7,173 nt of DNA from Clostridiales bacterium (lineage in GTDB: Bacteria > Bacillota > Clostridia > Christensenellales > Aristaeellaceae), in contig JAAZAQ010000308.1 of NCBI GenBank assembly GCA_012514225.1, positions 1 through 7,173 of the forward strand, in the 5' to 3' direction. Shown in pieces: positions 5,671 to 7,173 of the stretch. The first letter of the stretch is position 1, and each line of letters begins with the position of its first letter. The notes beneath the pieces were generated by a model, which was not told the origin of the DNA, did not search any database, and was given only the letters and a program-made list of their open reading frames with translations. Both the position numbers and the translations under genes were made by a program.

Positions 5671-6543
5671 TCAGCGGGCTTCGGCCAGGAAGGCGACGCC
5701 GATGCCGCCCACGCCGAAATGCGCGGCGATGGCCGGCCCCAGCAGGGTGATGACCGTGTCCTTCGCGCCGGCCAGGCGGATGCGCTGCGCCAGCTTCTCC
5801 GCGGTTTCCCGCACGTCGGCGTGGCTGATGTAGACCACCTGGTTCTTCAGGTCGAAGGCCCGCTCGGCCACCACCTCGAACAGCCGCGCGACCGCCTTGT
5901 GGTAGCTCCTCACCCTGGCGTACACCGTGAACAGCCCTTCGGCGCTCAGCCGCAGCACCGGCTTGATCTGCAGGATGGTGCCCAGCGCCGCGGCGTAGGC
6001 CGTCAGCCGGCCGCTGCGGCGCAGGTAGTCCAGGTCGTCGAGGGTGAAGAAATGCGCGACGCGCAGCCGGTTGTCCGCCACCGTGCGGGCGGTCTGCTCC
6101 AGGCTCATCCCCTCGTCCCGGCACCTGGCGGCCATCTCGACCAGCAGCGCCTCCCCCATCGCGCCCGAGCAGGTGTCCAGGCCGACAATCCTGCGTTCCG
6201 GGAAGCGCTCCCGCAGCAGGCCCAGGGCGATTTCGCCGGACTGGAAGGTGCCGCTCAGGGTGGGGGACAGCCCCAGGTACAAAAGGTCCTGGCCGGCTTC
6301 CAGCAGGGGCTCGGCGAGCGCCACGAAGGCCTCGGGCGCCGGGGCGGAGGTCTTTATGACGGCCTTTTTGCGCAGCTGCGCGTAAAACTCCTGGAAGGAG
6401 ATGTCCCGTCCGTCCGGGTAGTGCTGGAAGGCCTGACCGTCCACGGTGATGGGTACGGGAACGGCCGTGACGCCCAGCGCGGCCAGCCGCTGCGCGTCCA
6501 GGTCGCAGGCGGCCTCCGTCAGGATGGCGAAGGAAGCAGCCAT
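5671..6543 (-). CDS. DegV-family fatty-acid-binding protein
   Basis: DegV-family proteins bind a fatty acid in a two-domain EDD fold. Some (FakB) present it to the kinase FakA for acyl-phosphate formation and phospholipid synthesis; others have unknown partners. The 290-aa product has the expected length. Hallmarks are TSAPAPEAF (65-73), equivalent to the TSQPSP-type head-group motif, LSPTLSGTFQS (92-102), GLDTCSGAMG (121-130), DDLDYLRRSGRL (169-180) and KPVLRL (194-199). The ATG at 6543 is chosen for its AAAGGAGG at 6551-6558, seven bases upstream; a TTG at 6594 would place the N-terminus right at the -10 box and is rejected. It has its own promoter and is followed by hit. No FakA gene is in the window, so a FakB role cannot be assigned. 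Confidence 0.94.
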   Translation of the reverse strand: MAASFAILTEAACDLDAQRLAALGVTAVPVPITVDGQAFQHYPDGRDISFQEFYAQLRKKAVIKTSAPAPEAFVALAEPLLEAGQDLLYLGLSPTLSGTFQSGEIALGLLRERFPERRIVGLDTCSGAMGEALLVEMAARCRDEGMSLEQTARTVADNRLRVAHFFTLDDLDYLRRSGRLTAYAAALGTILQIKPVLRLSAEGLFTVYARVRSYHKAVARLFEVVAERAFDLKNQVVYISHADVRETAEKLAQRIRLAGAKDTVITLLGPAIAAHFGVGGIGVAFLAEAR

Positions 6544-6594
6544 TCGCCTCCCTCCTTTCGCGTGATGGGGTTTTGCGTTTTCCAAGTCCAACAA

Positions 6595-6623
6595 AGCATA
6601 CCCCGCGCCGGGGGCGCTGTCAA
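6595..6623 (-). promoter_or_regulatory. SigA-type promoter of degV-hit
   Basis: On the minus strand there is a perfect TTGACA (6618-6623), a 17-bp spacer and TATGCT (6595-6600). The start should fall near 6588, about 45 nt before the degV ATG. The spacer contains the dyad CCCCG/CGGGG (6601-6613), which in mtaB read-through RNA would form a stem followed by a T-rich stretch. The site might therefore serve both as a weak mtaB terminator and as the degV promoter. Confidence 0.8.
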
Positions 6624-6636
6624 CGAAGGAGCCCGC

Positions 6637-7173
6637 CTACAGCAGGGTCCCCGCGAACCCCTCGCCCTCCAGCGCGTCCAGGCGCACCGCCCCCAGCGCG
6701 CCGGGCTGCCCGCCCCGGGCGCGCACGGGATGGTAGTCCGGCGTATGCCCCAGCGCGAAGCCCTCCCCGTCCGCCTGCTCGAAGAGCACCTCCTGCGCGC
6801 TGCCCAGCAGGGCGCGGCGGCTTTTCTCGGAGAGTTCCGCGCCAAGGCGGGCCATCCGCGCCGCGCGCTGCGCCTTGACGGCGCGGGGCAGCTGGCCCGG
6901 CATCCCCGCCGCGGCCGTGCCCGCCCGGGCGCTGAAGGGGAAGACGTGCAGCCGGGTGAAACCGATTGCTTCGCAGAAGGCCATCGTCTCCCCGAACTCC
7001 TTGTCCGTCTCCCCCGGGAAGCCGACCAGCACGTCGGTGGTCAGCGCGCAGCCCGGGAAGGCCTCCCGCAGCGCTTGGGCGGAAGCCCGGTATTCCTCCG
7101 CCGTGTAGCGGCGGCGCATGCGCCGGAGCACCGTGTCGGAGCCCGACTGCAGCGAGAGGTGGAACTGCGGGCA
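6637..7173 (-). CDS. mtaB: tRNA (N6-L-threonylcarbamoyladenosine-37) methylthiotransferase MtaB, C-terminal part
   Basis: MtaB is a radical-SAM enzyme that adds a methylthio group to t6A37 of ANN-decoding tRNAs. The reading frame is open to the right edge; 178 residues plus a TAG stop are visible, under half of a typical ~430-450-aa protein. The UPF0004 domain and the CxxxCxxC cluster motif lie outside the window. The visible part starts in the radical-SAM barrel with HLSLQSGSD (5-13 of the fragment), TTDVLVGFPGET (45-56) and HVFPFSARAGTAAAGM (76-91), patterns that favour MtaB over MiaB or RimO. The last ~55 residues, with GHTPDYHPV at 142-150, fit the tRNA-binding TRAM domain. It ends 93 bp before degV. 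Confidence 0.92.
   Translation of the reverse strand, partial: CPQFHLSLQSGSDTVLRRMRRRYTAEEYRASAQALREAFPGCALTTDVLVGFPGETDKEFGETMAFCEAIGFTRLHVFPFSARAGTAAAGMPGQLPRAVKAQRAARMARLGAELSEKSRRALLGSAQEVLFEQADGEGFALGHTPDYHPVRARGGQPGALGAVRLDALEGEGFAGTLL

Overview
The window is about two-thirds G+C. It reads as chromosomal DNA from a high-GC member of the Firmicutes (Bacillota), most likely a Clostridia-type anaerobe. Three things support this: a CggR-type regulator heading a triosephosphate glycolysis operon, a neighbouring mtaB-degV-HIT gene run, and AGGAGG-type ribosome binding sites with SigA-like promoters. The lineage call is inference from gene content and order. All seven protein genes lie on the minus strand, so transcription runs from the right edge to the left edge.

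Right part (5271-7173): the 3' end of mtaB (tRNA methylthiotransferase) comes first. A degV-family fatty-acid-binding gene follows, with its own good promoter (TTGACA, 17 bp, TATGCT), and then a small HIT-family nucleotide hydrolase gene. degV and hit look co-transcribed.

Middle part (4703-5270): this 568-bp gap has no convincing gene. It holds a 231-bp MITE-like element at 5004-5234 with imperfect 39-bp terminal inverted repeats. Each terminus is itself a perfect 9-bp-stem hairpin, and three further hairpins lie inside. The rest of the gap contains the cggR promoter and several GC-rich dyads.

Left part (30-4702): cggR, pgk, tpiA and gpmI lie in the order of the Bacillus cggR-gapA-pgk-tpiA-pgm-eno operon, except that gapA is absent. 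cggR instead overlaps pgk by 41 bp. The enzymes cover 1,3-bisphosphoglycerate to 2-phosphoglycerate plus triose-phosphate interconversion. CggR would sense fructose-1,6-bisphosphate and control the operon. A second strong promoter in front of tpiA is entangled with a 9-bp-stem hairpin and could drive tpiA-gpmI (and probably eno, beyond the left edge) separately from cggR-pgk.

The observations most worth following are the MITE-like element, the missing gapA with the gene overlap, the hairpin-embedded tpiA promoter, and stem-loops that begin at the first base after the stop codons of several genes. No clearly new multi-gene system is visible; the genes themselves are conserved housekeeping genes.
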